The notes beneath the pieces were generated by a model. It was not told the DNA's origin, did not search any database, and saw nothing but the letters and a program-made list of their open reading frames with translations. A DNA stretch of 64,000 nucleotides from Enterococcus lemanii (GTDB taxonomy: Bacteria; Bacillota; Bacilli; Lactobacillales; Enterococcaceae). Every line of letters begins with the position of its first letter. The stretch's first letter is position 1. This document shows positions 47,901-56,685 of this stretch, piece by piece. The position numbers and the translations under genes were made by a program. The DNA is taken from positions 17,260 to 81,259 of the forward strand of contig NZ_JAFBFD010000005.1 in the NCBI RefSeq assembly GCF_016909125.1. The letters run 5' to 3'.

Positions 47901-50243
47901 ATGCTCGAATTAAAAGAAATAAAAAAATATTATAAAGTTGGCGACACCATTACAAAAGCGCTTGACGGCGTCTCTGTTGCTTTTCGTAAAAAAGAATTTG
48001 TCGCCATTTTAGGGCCAAGTGGTTCCGGAAAAACGACGATGTTAAACGTGATCGGTGGTTTAGATAATTATGATTCAGGCGACATGATTATTAATGGAAA
48101 ATCAACCAAAGAATTTAAAGACCGTGATTGGGATGCTTATCGAAATAATTCCATCGGTTTTATTTTTCAAAGTTACAACTTAATTAGCCATCAAGGGATT
48201 ATCGATAATGTTGAATTAGGGATGACTTTAAGTGGGGTTTCAAAAACAGAACGTCGCAAAAAAGCAGAAGAAGCCCTCATTCGTGTTGGCTTGAAAGATC
48301 ATATGAATAAACGCCCCAATCAACTTTCTGGTGGGCAAATGCAACGAGTCGCGATTGCGCGTGCTTTAGCTAACGACCCTGACATCCTACTTTGCGACGA
48401 GCCAACCGGAGCACTTGACTCTGAAACAAGTGTTCAAATTATGGCCCTCATCCAAGAACTCTCAAAAGAAAAACTAGTGATTATGGTTACTCATAATCCG
48501 GAATTAGCCCATGAATATGCCGATCGAACCATCGAATTTTCAGATGGAAAGATTATCACCGATTCCCATCCTCATATTGAAGGAAAAAAGAAAGAGGTTT
48601 TTCAGCTTAACCATACTAAAATGAAATTTACTACCGCTTTACGCTTATCGTTTAACAATATTCGTACCAAAAAAGGACGAACTTTTTTAACTACTTTTGC
48701 ATCAAGTATTGGGATTATTAGCATTGGCATTGTTTTATCGTTATCGACCGGTTTTCAAAAACAAATTGACCAAACACAAGCTGAAACGTTAGCTCAATTC
48801 CCGATTACCATCTCACAAATAACCAGTGAACAAGACCCTGAACTTTTTGAAGACCGCATGGCAAAACCTACTTTTCCAGATACAACCGCAGTTACCGCCA
48901 AGCTTAGCGATGCCGACCGCGCCCAACATACAAATTTAATCGATGAAAATTTTGTTAATTATATTAAAAAGATTGATCCTGAACTTAGTAATAATATCGG
49001 CTTTACGCGTTTAGTTAATTTAAACTTATTTAGAAAAATTGACGATACGATTCAAAGTATTGCTTTTTCAACTAACGCATCTGAAAGTAGTCAAACAAAT
49101 ACCATGATGAGTATGATGGCTGCACAAACAGGGATTGGTGTTTCTTCTTTTCCCATCCAATTGGATGCGGAAAAAGGCAATTTCCTAAAAGATAATTACA
49201 CGGTGTTAGCCGGAAACTATCCAACAGAGGCCAATGATGTCGTTTTAATTGTTGATGCAAACAATACAACCAATTTAAATTCCTTAAGAAACCTTGGCTT
49301 TGAGGTAGAAGATGGTGACCAAATTGACTTTGATCAAATCGTAGGAACAAAAATTACTTTAGCTTACAATGATGCTTTTTATACCGAACTACCTACCGGA
49401 AACTTCATACCTAATCAAGATTTAAATGAAGTCTATCAAAATAAAGACAATGAAGAGTTAACGATTCAAGGGATATTAAGAGTAAAAAGCTCTTCAACGA
49501 TGGATTTACTTGCACCTGGTATCGCTTATAGTGACGCTTTCGCACAAAAAGTGATTGCAACAAATCAACAATCACAAATTGTCAAAGCACAAAAAAATAG
49601 CGAGACCAATGTCATGACCAACGAAAAACTTGATGCTAGCCAAAAAGAGAATTTTTTAAGCGTCTTAGGTGCGAGTGAAATTCCTTATAGTATCATGATT
49701 TATCCAAATGACTTTAAAGCCAAAGATGCTATTTTGGATTATTTAGATGCCTATAATCAAGGAAAAGACAAGAAAGATCAGATTATTTATACTGATTTAG
49801 CAGGAACGATGACTCAATTAACTGGCGGCTTAATGGATGCCATTACTTATGTCTTAGTCGCTTTTGCTGGTATTTCATTGGTCACTAGTATGATTATGAT
49901 TGGTATTATCACTTATACTTCTGTCATCGAACGAACAAAAGAAATTGGCGTGTTAAAGGCCTTAGGTGCTCGTAAAAAAGATATTACGCGCGTTTTTGAT
50001 GCAGAGACCGCTATTTTAGGGGTTGGTTCAGGGGTTTTAGGGATTGCGATTGCTTATTTTGCAACGTTCCCAATTAATCAATTATTGTATCATCTAACAG
50101 ATTTAAAAAATGTGGCTACTTTAGACCCGATCCATGCTATTTTGTTAATCATTGTTAGCACCGTTTTAACGATGTTGGGTGGCCACATCCCAGCGAAAAT
50201 GGCTGCCAAAAAAGATGCCGCAATTGCTTTAAGGGCCGATTAG
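47901..50243 (+). CDS. ABC transporter, fused ATPase-FtsX permease (MacB-like exporter)
   Basis: The 780-residue protein has an N-terminal ATPase: Walker [10 protein letters not shown] near 38, signature [16 protein letters not shown] near 138, and [13 protein letters not shown]. Then comes a membrane segment near 255-280, a large extracytoplasmic domain (about 285-640), and three C-terminal helices with the FtsX pattern [17 protein letters not shown]. Such MacB-fold exporters move peptides, bacitracin-like antibiotics or lipoproteins by mechanotransmission. The divergent MarR gene suggests inducible expression. Confidence 0.93.
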   Translation: MLELKEIKKYYKVGDTITKALDGVSVAFRKKEFVAILGPSGSGKTTMLNVIGGLDNYDSGDMIINGKSTKEFKDRDWDAYRNNSIGFIFQSYNLISHQGIIDNVELGMTLSGVSKTERRKKAEEALIRVGLKDHMNKRPNQLSGGQMQRVAIARALANDPDILLCDEPTGALDSETSVQIMALIQELSKEKLVIMVTHNPELAHEYADRTIEFSDGKIITDSHPHIEGKKKEVFQLNHTKMKFTTALRLSFNNIRTKKGRTFLTTFASSIGIISIGIVLSLSTGFQKQIDQTQAETLAQFPITISQITSEQDPELFEDRMAKPTFPDTTAVTAKLSDADRAQHTNLIDENFVNYIKKIDPELSNNIGFTRLVNLNLFRKIDDTIQSIAFSTNASESSQTNTMMSMMAAQTGIGVSSFPIQLDAEKGNFLKDNYTVLAGNYPTEANDVVLIVDANNTTNLNSLRNLGFEVEDGDQIDFDQIVGTKITLAYNDAFYTELPTGNFIPNQDLNEVYQNKDNEELTIQGILRVKSSSTMDLLAPGIAYSDAFAQKVIATNQQSQIVKAQKNSETNVMTNEKLDASQKENFLSVLGASEIPYSIMIYPNDFKAKDAILDYLDAYNQGKDKKDQIIYTDLAGTMTQLTGGLMDAITYVLVAFAGISLVTSMIMIGIITYTSVIERTKEIGVLKALGARKKDITRVFDAETAILGVGSGVLGIAIAYFATFPINQLLYHLTDLKNVATLDPIHAILLIIVSTVLTMLGGHIPAKMAAKKDAAIALRAD

Positions 50244-50311
50244 CTCTGACTGTTCAATCTTACCTTTTTCAAGTATAATTAAAGTATCAAATACACAAGG
50301 AGGTTTTGTCA

Positions 50312-50635
50312 ATGACCGATAAAAACAGACCCGACACGCCTGTTTTAAAAGACGGACCTAGTGCAAAAGAAAAGCCACTAAAGGAAATCTTGATTGATTA
50401 CGAAGAAAAACAGACCCTTGTTGCATTTGCTACGACGCTTGAAACAATCGCTCGAAAATTAAAAGAAGATGGACAGTTCATGTTTACGCAAGGAACGGAG
50501 CGCTTGACAATTGTACCAAACGCCGAACTAGAAGCAGAATTTAAGTACGAGAAAAAAGGCACCAAACATTCTTTTGAAATTGAATTTGAATGGGATGAAC
50601 AGGACGTTGCTTCTGGCAAAATGAAAATTGAATAA
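50312..50635 (+). CDS. Amphi-Trp domain protein
   Basis: A 107-residue protein. The C-terminal part, ETIARKLKEDGQFMFTQGTERLTIVP, then ELEAEFKYEKKGTKHSFEIEFEW, matches the amphi-Trp domain pattern (amphipathic strands ending in a conserved Trp). The N-terminal 30 residues are polar and likely disordered. AAGGAGG eight bases before the ATG at 50312 sets the start. Function unknown. Confidence 0.82.
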   Translation: MTDKNRPDTPVLKDGPSAKEKPLKEILIDYEEKQTLVAFATTLETIARKLKEDGQFMFTQGTERLTIVPNAELEAEFKYEKKGTKHSFEIEFEWDEQDVASGKMKIE

Positions 50636-50645
50636 ATTGATTTGA

Positions 50646-50677
50646 AACGGTGACTTAGATTGGTCACCGTTTTTTTA
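50646..50677 (+). terminator. Intrinsic terminator
   Basis: AACGGTGAC and GTCACCGTT form a 9-bp stem followed by seven T, ten bases after the amphi-Trp gene. Confidence 0.88.
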
Positions 50678-50742
50678 TGTTTCTTATTTAATCGGTAGAC
50701 ACTAATTATCAATCTAGTTGTTTATTTGGAAAGAGCATTAAT

Positions 50743-50791
50743 AAAAAAGACGAAATTCTCTCCTTTTTACAGAAAGAATTTCGTCTTTTTT
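50743..50791. terminator. Bidirectional intrinsic terminator
   Basis: AAAAAAGACGAAATTC and its complement form a 16-bp stem with a 17-base loop. Its right arm overlaps the stop codon of the small minus-strand gene. Confidence 0.85.
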
Positions 50792-50969
50792 AAACCATTT
50801 CGAGTGCATCCATCAATTGCTCATGTGTGTAGCCAAACATATAATTCTCGTTATAGTCATTTGCCTGATAAATGAGTGCGGCATCATAAACACTCATCGC
50901 ATCGCCTTCTTCATCATACAATCCATTGACATGTTTACGCTGAATCTCTTTTTTCTCTTTTTCAACCAT
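50790..50969 (-). CDS. Small acidic hypothetical protein (59 residues)
   Basis: I do not recognise it. MVEKEKKEIQRKHVNGLYDEEGDAMSVYDAALIYQAN..., ending in GYTHEQLMDALEMV, is charged and soluble. The ATG at 50969 lies eight bases from AGGGAG, and the directly preceding ATG is an alternative. A strong terminator follows. Probably a real single gene. Confidence 0.65.
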   Translation of the reverse strand: MVEKEKKEIQRKHVNGLYDEEGDAMSVYDAALIYQANDYNENYMFGYTHEQLMDALEMV

Positions 50970-51123
50970 CATAAACACTCCCTTGATTTTTTTGTATGCA
51001 GTAAAAGCGCAGACTTTCATCTTGCCTTCTTTTCTTTATTATAGCACGTTTTCGTTCGATACTAAAAATTCTCTAAACTTTGACATCTTTCAATTGTTTT
51101 AAAATAAGTCCTCCTTTTTTCTT

Positions 51124-52254
51124 CTAAGCCAACAATGCATCCACCGCTTGTAAATAATAGTTTACCGAATAAACGAGTGCCCGATCATCCACCGTAAACG
51201 CTGGATGGTGAAGTGGAAATTTCGTCCCCGTCCCAATCCAAGCAAAATAAGTAGGAACATGTTCTTGATAATAAGCAAAATCTTCACCACCTAAACTAGG
51301 CGGAAGGGTTACGATTTCTTTTGCAACGTTTGCTAAAACAGGGGTAATTTTTTGCGTAAGGTCTTTATGATTTTCAACTGAACTTGGACCAACCACCCAA
51401 TCAACTCGCGCAATTTGCTGATAGTTATCCGCTGTATTTTTGACAATTCGATCAATCATTTGGTGAATTTTCTGGCGAACAGTTGGATGAAACGTACGAA
51501 CAGTTCCTTCAAAAATAAATTGATCAGGAATCACATTCCATGTCTCCCCAGCCTTGACATGCGTAACGGATACAACTGCTTTTTCACTTGCTGAAAGGTG
51601 TCGACTGACAATAGCTTGTAAGTTAGTGATAATTTGAGCCCCGGTCACGATTGGATCACTTCCTTGTTCAGGATGGGCCGCATGTGTTCCTGTACCATGA
51701 ACGGTTACTAAAAAACGATCAACATTTGCGGTCTGCTTCGTTATCCCTTGTCCGACGACACCTAAAGGCAATGTTGGTGAATTATGAAACCCGACTAATG
51801 CATCCCAATCTTGGAAGTCTATGTTTTCAATTACAGATTTCGCTCCTTGAAAAATTTCTTCCGCAGGTTGAAAGACAAAACGAACTTTTCCTGGAATTTC
51901 TTGTTCTTTTTGTTTTAATAACTTAGCGGCACCTAAAAGGGATGCCGTATGAAAGTCATGACCACAAGCATGCATCACACCTTTATTTTTTGAGCGATAA
52001 GAAACATTTGTAGCTTCTTGAACAGGTAATGCATCAATATCTGCTCGTAACCCAATGACTTTACCAGTATTGACCCCGACTTCAGCAACCAGACCTGTTT
52101 TTAATTTCGTGTCTAAAATACGAATGCCTTCTGTTTCTAGATACGATTTAATAAATTGTGTCGTCAAAAATTCTTTGCCCGACAACTCAGGGAATTGATG
52201 GATTTTTTGCCTTGTTACGCTTAATTCTTTAAAAAAACCAGCTTCTTTAAACAT
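51124..52254 (-). CDS. M20 family amidohydrolase
   Basis: A 376-residue zinc amidohydrolase of the hippurate hydrolase / N-acetyldiaminopimelate deacetylase subfamily: RQKIHQFPELSGKE near 15, HACGHDFHTASLLGAAK near 92-108 with the metal ligands, FQPAEEIFQGAKSVIE with the catalytic glutamates, and the C-terminal GGEDFAYYQE. It follows a MetQ-like lipoprotein by 11 bases under a methionine T-box, so an N-acyl-methionine or methionine-containing substrate is an attractive guess, not shown. Confidence 0.9.
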   Translation of the reverse strand: MFKEAGFFKELSVTRQKIHQFPELSGKEFLTTQFIKSYLETEGIRILDTKLKTGLVAEVGVNTGKVIGLRADIDALPVQEATNVSYRSKNKGVMHACGHDFHTASLLGAAKLLKQKEQEIPGKVRFVFQPAEEIFQGAKSVIENIDFQDWDALVGFHNSPTLPLGVVGQGITKQTANVDRFLVTVHGTGTHAAHPEQGSDPIVTGAQIITNLQAIVSRHLSASEKAVVSVTHVKAGETWNVIPDQFIFEGTVRTFHPTVRQKIHQMIDRIVKNTADNYQQIARVDWVVGPSSVENHKDLTQKITPVLANVAKEIVTLPPSLGGEDFAYYQEHVPTYFAWIGTGTKFPLHHPAFTVDDRALVYSVNYYLQAVDALLA

Positions 52255-52265
52255 AATGCTCCCCC

Positions 52266-53123
52266 TTATTTTTGCAAATCTTCTGGAATAAACCAGTAAT
52301 TATTCGTGTTTTCTTTTGCTAAGTATTCTGCAAATGCATCTGATTTATAAGCTGCAACGATTGCTTTTGCCCAATCTGTGTTAGCATTTTTTCCATCCAC
52401 TGTTACCACTAATTCATAATTTTTTAAAATGTCTTCGCTTAATAAACTTTTTTCAGCTGGAATATTGGCACTATAGACGATACTTCCTGGAATAATCGCA
52501 TAATCCACATCGGCTAAACTCCGCGGAATTTGAGCAGAATCCAACTCGTTGATTGTCAAGTTTAGTTTATTTTCAACAATATTGCTAGGCGTCGCTGCAA
52601 TCGGCTCAATTGCGGAATCCAATGTAATCCAACCCGCCTTTTGTAAAATCAACAGCGCACGAGCCATATTCGACGGATCTTGCGGAATCGCAACCACATC
52701 GCCTGCTTCCACCTCAGCCAAACTTTGTTTACGACCACCAAAAATCCCCGCTGGAACCGTTGGAACAGAAACAATTCCTTTTAAGTTCGCATCACTATTT
52801 TCATTAAAATTATTTAAATAAGCCGTATGTTGATCCACATTGAAATCAATATCCCCATCGTTTAAAGCCACGTCTGCTTGAAGAAGCGCGTCAAAAGCAA
52901 CTTCTTTAATTTGATAGCCTTCTTTTTCAAGAATTGGTTTGACTGCGGTCAAAAACAACTCACTGTATGGCCCAGGTGATGTCCCCACTGTAATGGTTTG
53001 CTTTGCTTCTCCACCTGTATTTTCTGTTGCATCGGCTGCTTTTTGATTATTACCACATGCCGTTAAAAAAATTCCGAGACTAATGAATCCTACAATTCGC
53101 TTAAATAACTTACTTTTCTTCAT
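52266..53123 (-). CDS. MetQ-like methionine-binding lipoprotein
   Basis: The 285-residue NlpA-family protein has lipobox FLTAC (cysteine at 23). VGTSPGPYSELFLTAVKPILEKEG, DIDFNVDQHTAYLNNFNE, VAIPQDPSNMARALLILQKAGWI are typical of MetQ. No ATPase or permease gene is adjacent, so it must use components encoded elsewhere, or the MetNI-like pair at 37.9-39.3 kb. A methionine-specific T-box precedes it, which supports methionine or a derivative as ligand. Confidence 0.9.
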   Translation of the reverse strand: MKKSKLFKRIVGFISLGIFLTACGNNQKAADATENTGGEAKQTITVGTSPGPYSELFLTAVKPILEKEGYQIKEVAFDALLQADVALNDGDIDFNVDQHTAYLNNFNENSDANLKGIVSVPTVPAGIFGGRKQSLAEVEAGDVVAIPQDPSNMARALLILQKAGWITLDSAIEPIAATPSNIVENKLNLTINELDSAQIPRSLADVDYAIIPGSIVYSANIPAEKSLLSEDILKNYELVVTVDGKNANTDWAKAIVAAYKSDAFAEYLAKENTNNYWFIPEDLQK

Positions 53124-53200
53124 ATAATAAACTCCCCCTATTTTTTTACTTTCTTACTTTTCTAACTAAAAACAAACTCCTTCCTTCGATTTTAAAACAA

Positions 53201-53450
53201 CAAAAAACGCCCCTTTGCCGTATGAAAACGACAAAGGGACGATTAAAACCGTGTGACCACCCTTATTCGTGTTATTTTCACAAATAACACCTCAACAGTT
53301 CAAACAAACTGCGCAAAATATCGGTTGCAACCGTCCACAAAGCGTTAACCTTGTGAAAAACTCAGAGCTCATCTTCACTTTTAAATTTGTTCCTCTTTTT
53401 CACCAAACGGAGGTCTCTGTTTACAAATTACGCAAGTTACTCTTCTCGTC
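53201..53450 (-). promoter_or_regulatory. T-box leader (specifier ATG, methionine)
   Basis: On the minus strand stem I elements appear in order: GAGAAGAGTAAC, AGAGACCTCC...GGTGAAAAAGAGG, then AAGTGAAGATGAGC. The triplet after GTGAA plus one base is ATG (53372-53370), the Met codon. The T-box variant AAGGGTGGTCACACGG follows, then a terminator CGTCCCTTTG/CAAAGGGGCG with a T run (53241-53202). The layout matches the argS T-box, where the same offset gives CGC. Low charged tRNA-Met would raise expression. Confidence 0.88.
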
Positions 53451-53476
53451 AATGTTTAATATTAAATTTAGATTAA

Positions 53477-53505
53477 ATTATAGCGAGCGTGTTTCTAATC
53501 GTCAA
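53477..53505 (-). promoter_or_regulatory. Promoter of the Met T-box operon
   Basis: -35 TTGACG and -10 TATAAT with a 17-base spacer, just upstream of the T-box stem I. Confidence 0.85.
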
Positions 53506-53553
53506 GTCGAAAACAAAAGTATAAAAAAATCCTATATTTAATTAAACATGGCT

Positions 53554-54405
53554 TTACATTAATTTTAAATGTTTCAAACTAATATCTAGCACGGGGGCTG
53601 AATGAGTCAATGCCCCACTTGAAACGTAATTTACGCCAACTTGTGCAATTTTTTTGATATTTTCTTTGGTGATGTTACCGGAACATTCTGTTTCTGCCCG
53701 ACCATCAATAAATTGAACGGCGGCTTGCATTTGTTCAGGCGTCATGTTGTCTAACATAATAATATCGGCCCCAGCTGCAAGCGCTTCTTCAACTTGTGCC
53801 AATGACTCGACTTCAACCTCGATTTTACGAATATGGGGGGCATATTGTTTCGCTGCTCGAACCGCTTCTTTTATGCCACCCGCCGCATCGATATGATTGT
53901 CTTTTAGTAACACACCATCAGATAAATTGTAGCGATGATTCTTTCCCCCACCAACTTTTACTGCATATTTCTCAAAAACACGCATACCCGGCGTTGTTTT
54001 ACGTGTATCGAGTAATTGTGTTTTCGAGCCTTCAAGTAAAGCAGTTACCTCTTTTGTATAAGTCGCAATTCCACTCATACGTTGCAAATAATTTAAAGCC
54101 GTTCGCTCACCGGATAAAAGGATACGAACATCGCCACGAACAATACCTAAACATTGGCCAGCCTCAACAAGCGCACCATCTTCAACAAAAAATTCACACT
54201 GGGTCATTGAATCAAGTAAAGTAAATGTTCGTTCAAAAACGCTCAAACCAGCAATTATACCAGCTTCTTTACTAATTAGTCGTACTTCTCCTTGTTGCGC
54301 CATTGGCATGACCGCATTTGTTGAAACATCTTCGTGATTAATATCTTCTTCTAAAGCTAAGCGAATATGACGCTCAGCAACAACACTTAAGGTGATTGTA
54401 TTCAA
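53554..54405 (-). CDS. nadC: Nicotinate-nucleotide pyrophosphorylase (quinolinate phosphoribosyltransferase)
   Basis: A 283-residue enzyme converting quinolinate and PRPP to nicotinate mononucleotide. EEDINHEDVSTNAVMP, RTALNYLQRMSGIATYT, LLDTRKTTPGMRVFEKYAVKVGGGKNHRYNLSD (the RKTTPG substrate loop near 138) and DIIMLDNM are diagnostic. TTG start overlapping the nadB stop. Last gene of nadA-nadB-nadC. Confidence 0.97.
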   Translation of the reverse strand: MNTITLSVVAERHIRLALEEDINHEDVSTNAVMPMAQQGEVRLISKEAGIIAGLSVFERTFTLLDSMTQCEFFVEDGALVEAGQCLGIVRGDVRILLSGERTALNYLQRMSGIATYTKEVTALLEGSKTQLLDTRKTTPGMRVFEKYAVKVGGGKNHRYNLSDGVLLKDNHIDAAGGIKEAVRAAKQYAPHIRKIEVEVESLAQVEEALAAGADIIMLDNMTPEQMQAAVQFIDGRAETECSGNITKENIKKIAQVGVNYVSSGALTHSAPVLDISLKHLKLM

Positions 54406-55598
54406 ATAACTCGCTCCTTCTTCTTTTGTACACTCGTAATTTGTTGCGCGGCTCTTTTAGCAAAAACCAGACTTTCTAGTAAACTGTTACTTGCTAAACG
54501 ATTTTTCCCATGAACGCCATTACAACTTGTCTCTCCCACTGCATATAGACTGGCCATGCTTGTTTGCCCATTTAAATCGACCGCGATTCCACCCATAAAA
54601 TAATGTTGAGCAGGGACAACTGGAATCATTTCTTGCGTCAAATCGTAACCTTTACTTAAACAGTGCGCATAAATATTGGGAAAATGTGTTTTAATTTTTT
54701 CTTTTGATACCTTTTCAAAAGATAACCAAACGTGGGGACGACATGTTTTTTTCATTTCAGCAAAAATTGCTTGGGTCACTTGATCGCGTGGCAACAATTC
54801 ATTTACAAAGCGTTCTTTATCGGTGTTATACAATAAAGCGCCTTCGCCTCGCGCTGATTCCGTAATTAAAAAACGGCGTCCTTTTTCTTCCGTATAGAAA
54901 GTTGTGGGATGGATTTGGACACACGCCATATCAGCCAGTTCAATATGGTATTTTTTAGCCAAAGATAAACTATCACCGGTTAAGTTTGAAAAATTTGTTG
55001 AATGTTCATATAAACCACCAATCCCGCCCGTTGCTAAGACTGTTTTTGATGACTGAACGGTATGTAACGTGCCATCTTGAAGCCGCACGACAATGCCGAC
55101 ACAAGTATTGGCTTTAATTTGCAAATCAATCATCGTTGTATATTCAAAAAGAGTGATATTTCTTCGTTTTTTTACCTTATCTTGTAAAACTTCTGTCATT
55201 TTCTTCCCTGTAATATCTTGATAATGGCAAATTCTAGCTACAGAATGAGCCCCTTCTTTTGTATAATGTAAGCTACCATCAGGATTACGATCAAAATTTA
55301 CACCTAGATCAATTAATTCTTGAATAATCGCTTGACTTTCATGAATCATAACCGCAACACTTGCTGGATTACAAGCATTCTGCCCGGCGCGCAACGTATC
55401 TTCAAAGTACAACATATTGTCTTCTTTACCTAGGCAAACACTAATTCCCCCTTGCGCCAACATTGAATTACAGTCTGACAGAGAGCTTTTACAAATCATC
55501 AACACTTGATATTCTTTAGGTAAGTGTAGGGCCGTAAAAAGTCCTGCCACTCCACAACCAACAATAATTACATCATATTTTTCACGCCATTTTTCCAC
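54402..55598 (-). CDS. nadB: L-aspartate oxidase, short form
   Basis: This flavoenzyme oxidises aspartate to iminoaspartate. FAD-binding DVIIVGCGVAGLFTALHL is at 9-26, then LAQGGISV, ITESARGEGALLYN with catalytic residues, and the C-terminal FAD motif HGKNRLASNSLLESLVFAKRAA. At 398 residues it ends right after the flavin domain; the roughly 130-residue C-terminal helical domain of the E. coli enzyme is missing, though shorter forms occur in Firmicutes. GTG start with AAGGAG upstream. Confidence 0.93.
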   Translation of the reverse strand: MEKWREKYDVIIVGCGVAGLFTALHLPKEYQVLMICKSSLSDCNSMLAQGGISVCLGKEDNMLYFEDTLRAGQNACNPASVAVMIHESQAIIQELIDLGVNFDRNPDGSLHYTKEGAHSVARICHYQDITGKKMTEVLQDKVKKRRNITLFEYTTMIDLQIKANTCVGIVVRLQDGTLHTVQSSKTVLATGGIGGLYEHSTNFSNLTGDSLSLAKKYHIELADMACVQIHPTTFYTEEKGRRFLITESARGEGALLYNTDKERFVNELLPRDQVTQAIFAEMKKTCRPHVWLSFEKVSKEKIKTHFPNIYAHCLSKGYDLTQEMIPVVPAQHYFMGGIAVDLNGQTSMASLYAVGETSCNGVHGKNRLASNSLLESLVFAKRAAQQITSVQKKKERVI

Positions 55599-55633
55599 TT
55601 TTTCTCCTTCTTTGCTTTCAATTATGTGTTAAA

Positions 55634-56545
55634 TTAACTCGCATATTCGTGCATCCTCATCAATGTTTTAGCTGCTGCTTCAAAATAGGATGCTTCAACT
55701 TCAATCGCGTTTTCCCCTGTTTTTAAAACATGAATGATTTGATCAAGTGTTACCTTTTTCATTTCAGCACAAATTGGATGTGTTTGCGGATAGTAAAAAT
55801 CTTTAGCGGGATTTTCTTTTTTCAAGACATAGTCAATGCCACTTTCTGTTGCAATAATAAACGCATGGGCTTCGCTTTGACTAGCATAAGTAATAATACC
55901 TGTCGTTGAGCCAATGTAATCCGCCTTTGCTCGAATTTGTGCATTACACTCAGGGTGAACAAGTAGAAGTGCTGCTGGATATTCTTTTTGTTTAGAAGTG
56001 ATTTCATTCACAAGCATTTCCTCATGAATTGGACAATGACCCGCATTAAAGATAAAATGCTTTTCCGGTACTTGACTCGCCACGTAAGCACCTAAATTTT
56101 TATCAGGAATAAATAAAATATTTTTATTAGGTAAATTACGTGCAATTTCAACCGCATTTGAAGACGTGACACAAACATCTGACCACGACTTAATTTCTGC
56201 CGTTGTATTGATATAACATAAAACAGCTAAATCTTCATATTCTTTGCGCGCCTTTGCCACTTCTTCATACGTCACCATATGCGCCATCGGACAATCAGCC
56301 GTAAGAGAAGGCATTAACACTGTTTTAGCTGGTGATAGTAATTTCGCGCTTTCACCCATAAAGGTCACCCCACAAAAAATAATTGTTTCATTCGTGAGTT
56401 CTTTTGCGATTTTACTCAAATAATAAGAGTCGCCAATGTAATCAGCAATGGCTTGTACTTCAGGTGAAACATAGTAGTGCGCTAAGATAACGGCTGCTTT
56501 TTCTTCTTTTAACTGTTCGATTTCTTTTTGCTTTCTCGTACTCAT
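55634..56545 (-). CDS. nadA: Quinolinate synthase
   Basis: A 303-residue [4Fe-4S] enzyme condensing iminoaspartate with dihydroxyacetone phosphate. The three cluster cysteines are visible: IIFCGVTFMGESAKLL near 83, VHPECNAQ near 200 and THPICAEMKK near 255. VTSSNAVEIAR and TTGIITYA are also conserved. First gene of the NAD operon, AAGGAGG before the ATG. NAD synthesis de novo is not general in enterococci. Confidence 0.97.
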   Translation of the reverse strand: MSTRKQKEIEQLKEEKAAVILAHYYVSPEVQAIADYIGDSYYLSKIAKELTNETIIFCGVTFMGESAKLLSPAKTVLMPSLTADCPMAHMVTYEEVAKARKEYEDLAVLCYINTTAEIKSWSDVCVTSSNAVEIARNLPNKNILFIPDKNLGAYVASQVPEKHFIFNAGHCPIHEEMLVNEITSKQKEYPAALLLVHPECNAQIRAKADYIGSTTGIITYASQSEAHAFIIATESGIDYVLKKENPAKDFYYPQTHPICAEMKKVTLDQIIHVLKTGENAIEVEASYFEAAAKTLMRMHEYAS

Positions 56546-56584
56546 AGTGCCTCCTTAATCGTTCAATAAATACTTTTAATAAGC

Positions 56585-56620
56585 AGTATAGCACTCACCA
56601 CCTCATGTGTAAAGACACAT
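56585..56620 (-). promoter_or_regulatory. nadABC promoter with palindromic operator
   Basis: -35 TTTACA and -10 TATACT with a 17-base spacer. The perfect palindrome ATGTGT-CTTT-ACACAT (56605-56620) covers the -35. Position and form fit a repressor of NAD synthesis such as NiaR (YrxA); the identity of the regulator is inference. Confidence 0.75.
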
Positions 56621-56639
56621 AATTAGACACTGATACAAA

Positions 56640-56684
56640 ATAAAAAACAACAATCAAAATCGATTATTGTTTTTTATTTATTCA
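56640..56684 (-). terminator. Terminator after scrB
   Basis: AACAATAATCG and CGATTTTGATTGTT-type arms pair around a short AT loop, followed by TTTTTTATTTTG on the minus strand. Confidence 0.65.
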
Positions 56685-56685
56685 A

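Noticed and set aside
53124..53476. SAM riboswitch (S-box) upstream of the MetQ-like gene
   Set aside because: The sequence carries T-box elements with an ATG specifier instead; no S-box core seen.
53796..54224. 142-codon plus-strand frame inside nadC
   Set aside because: Antisense shadow of a well-conserved gene.
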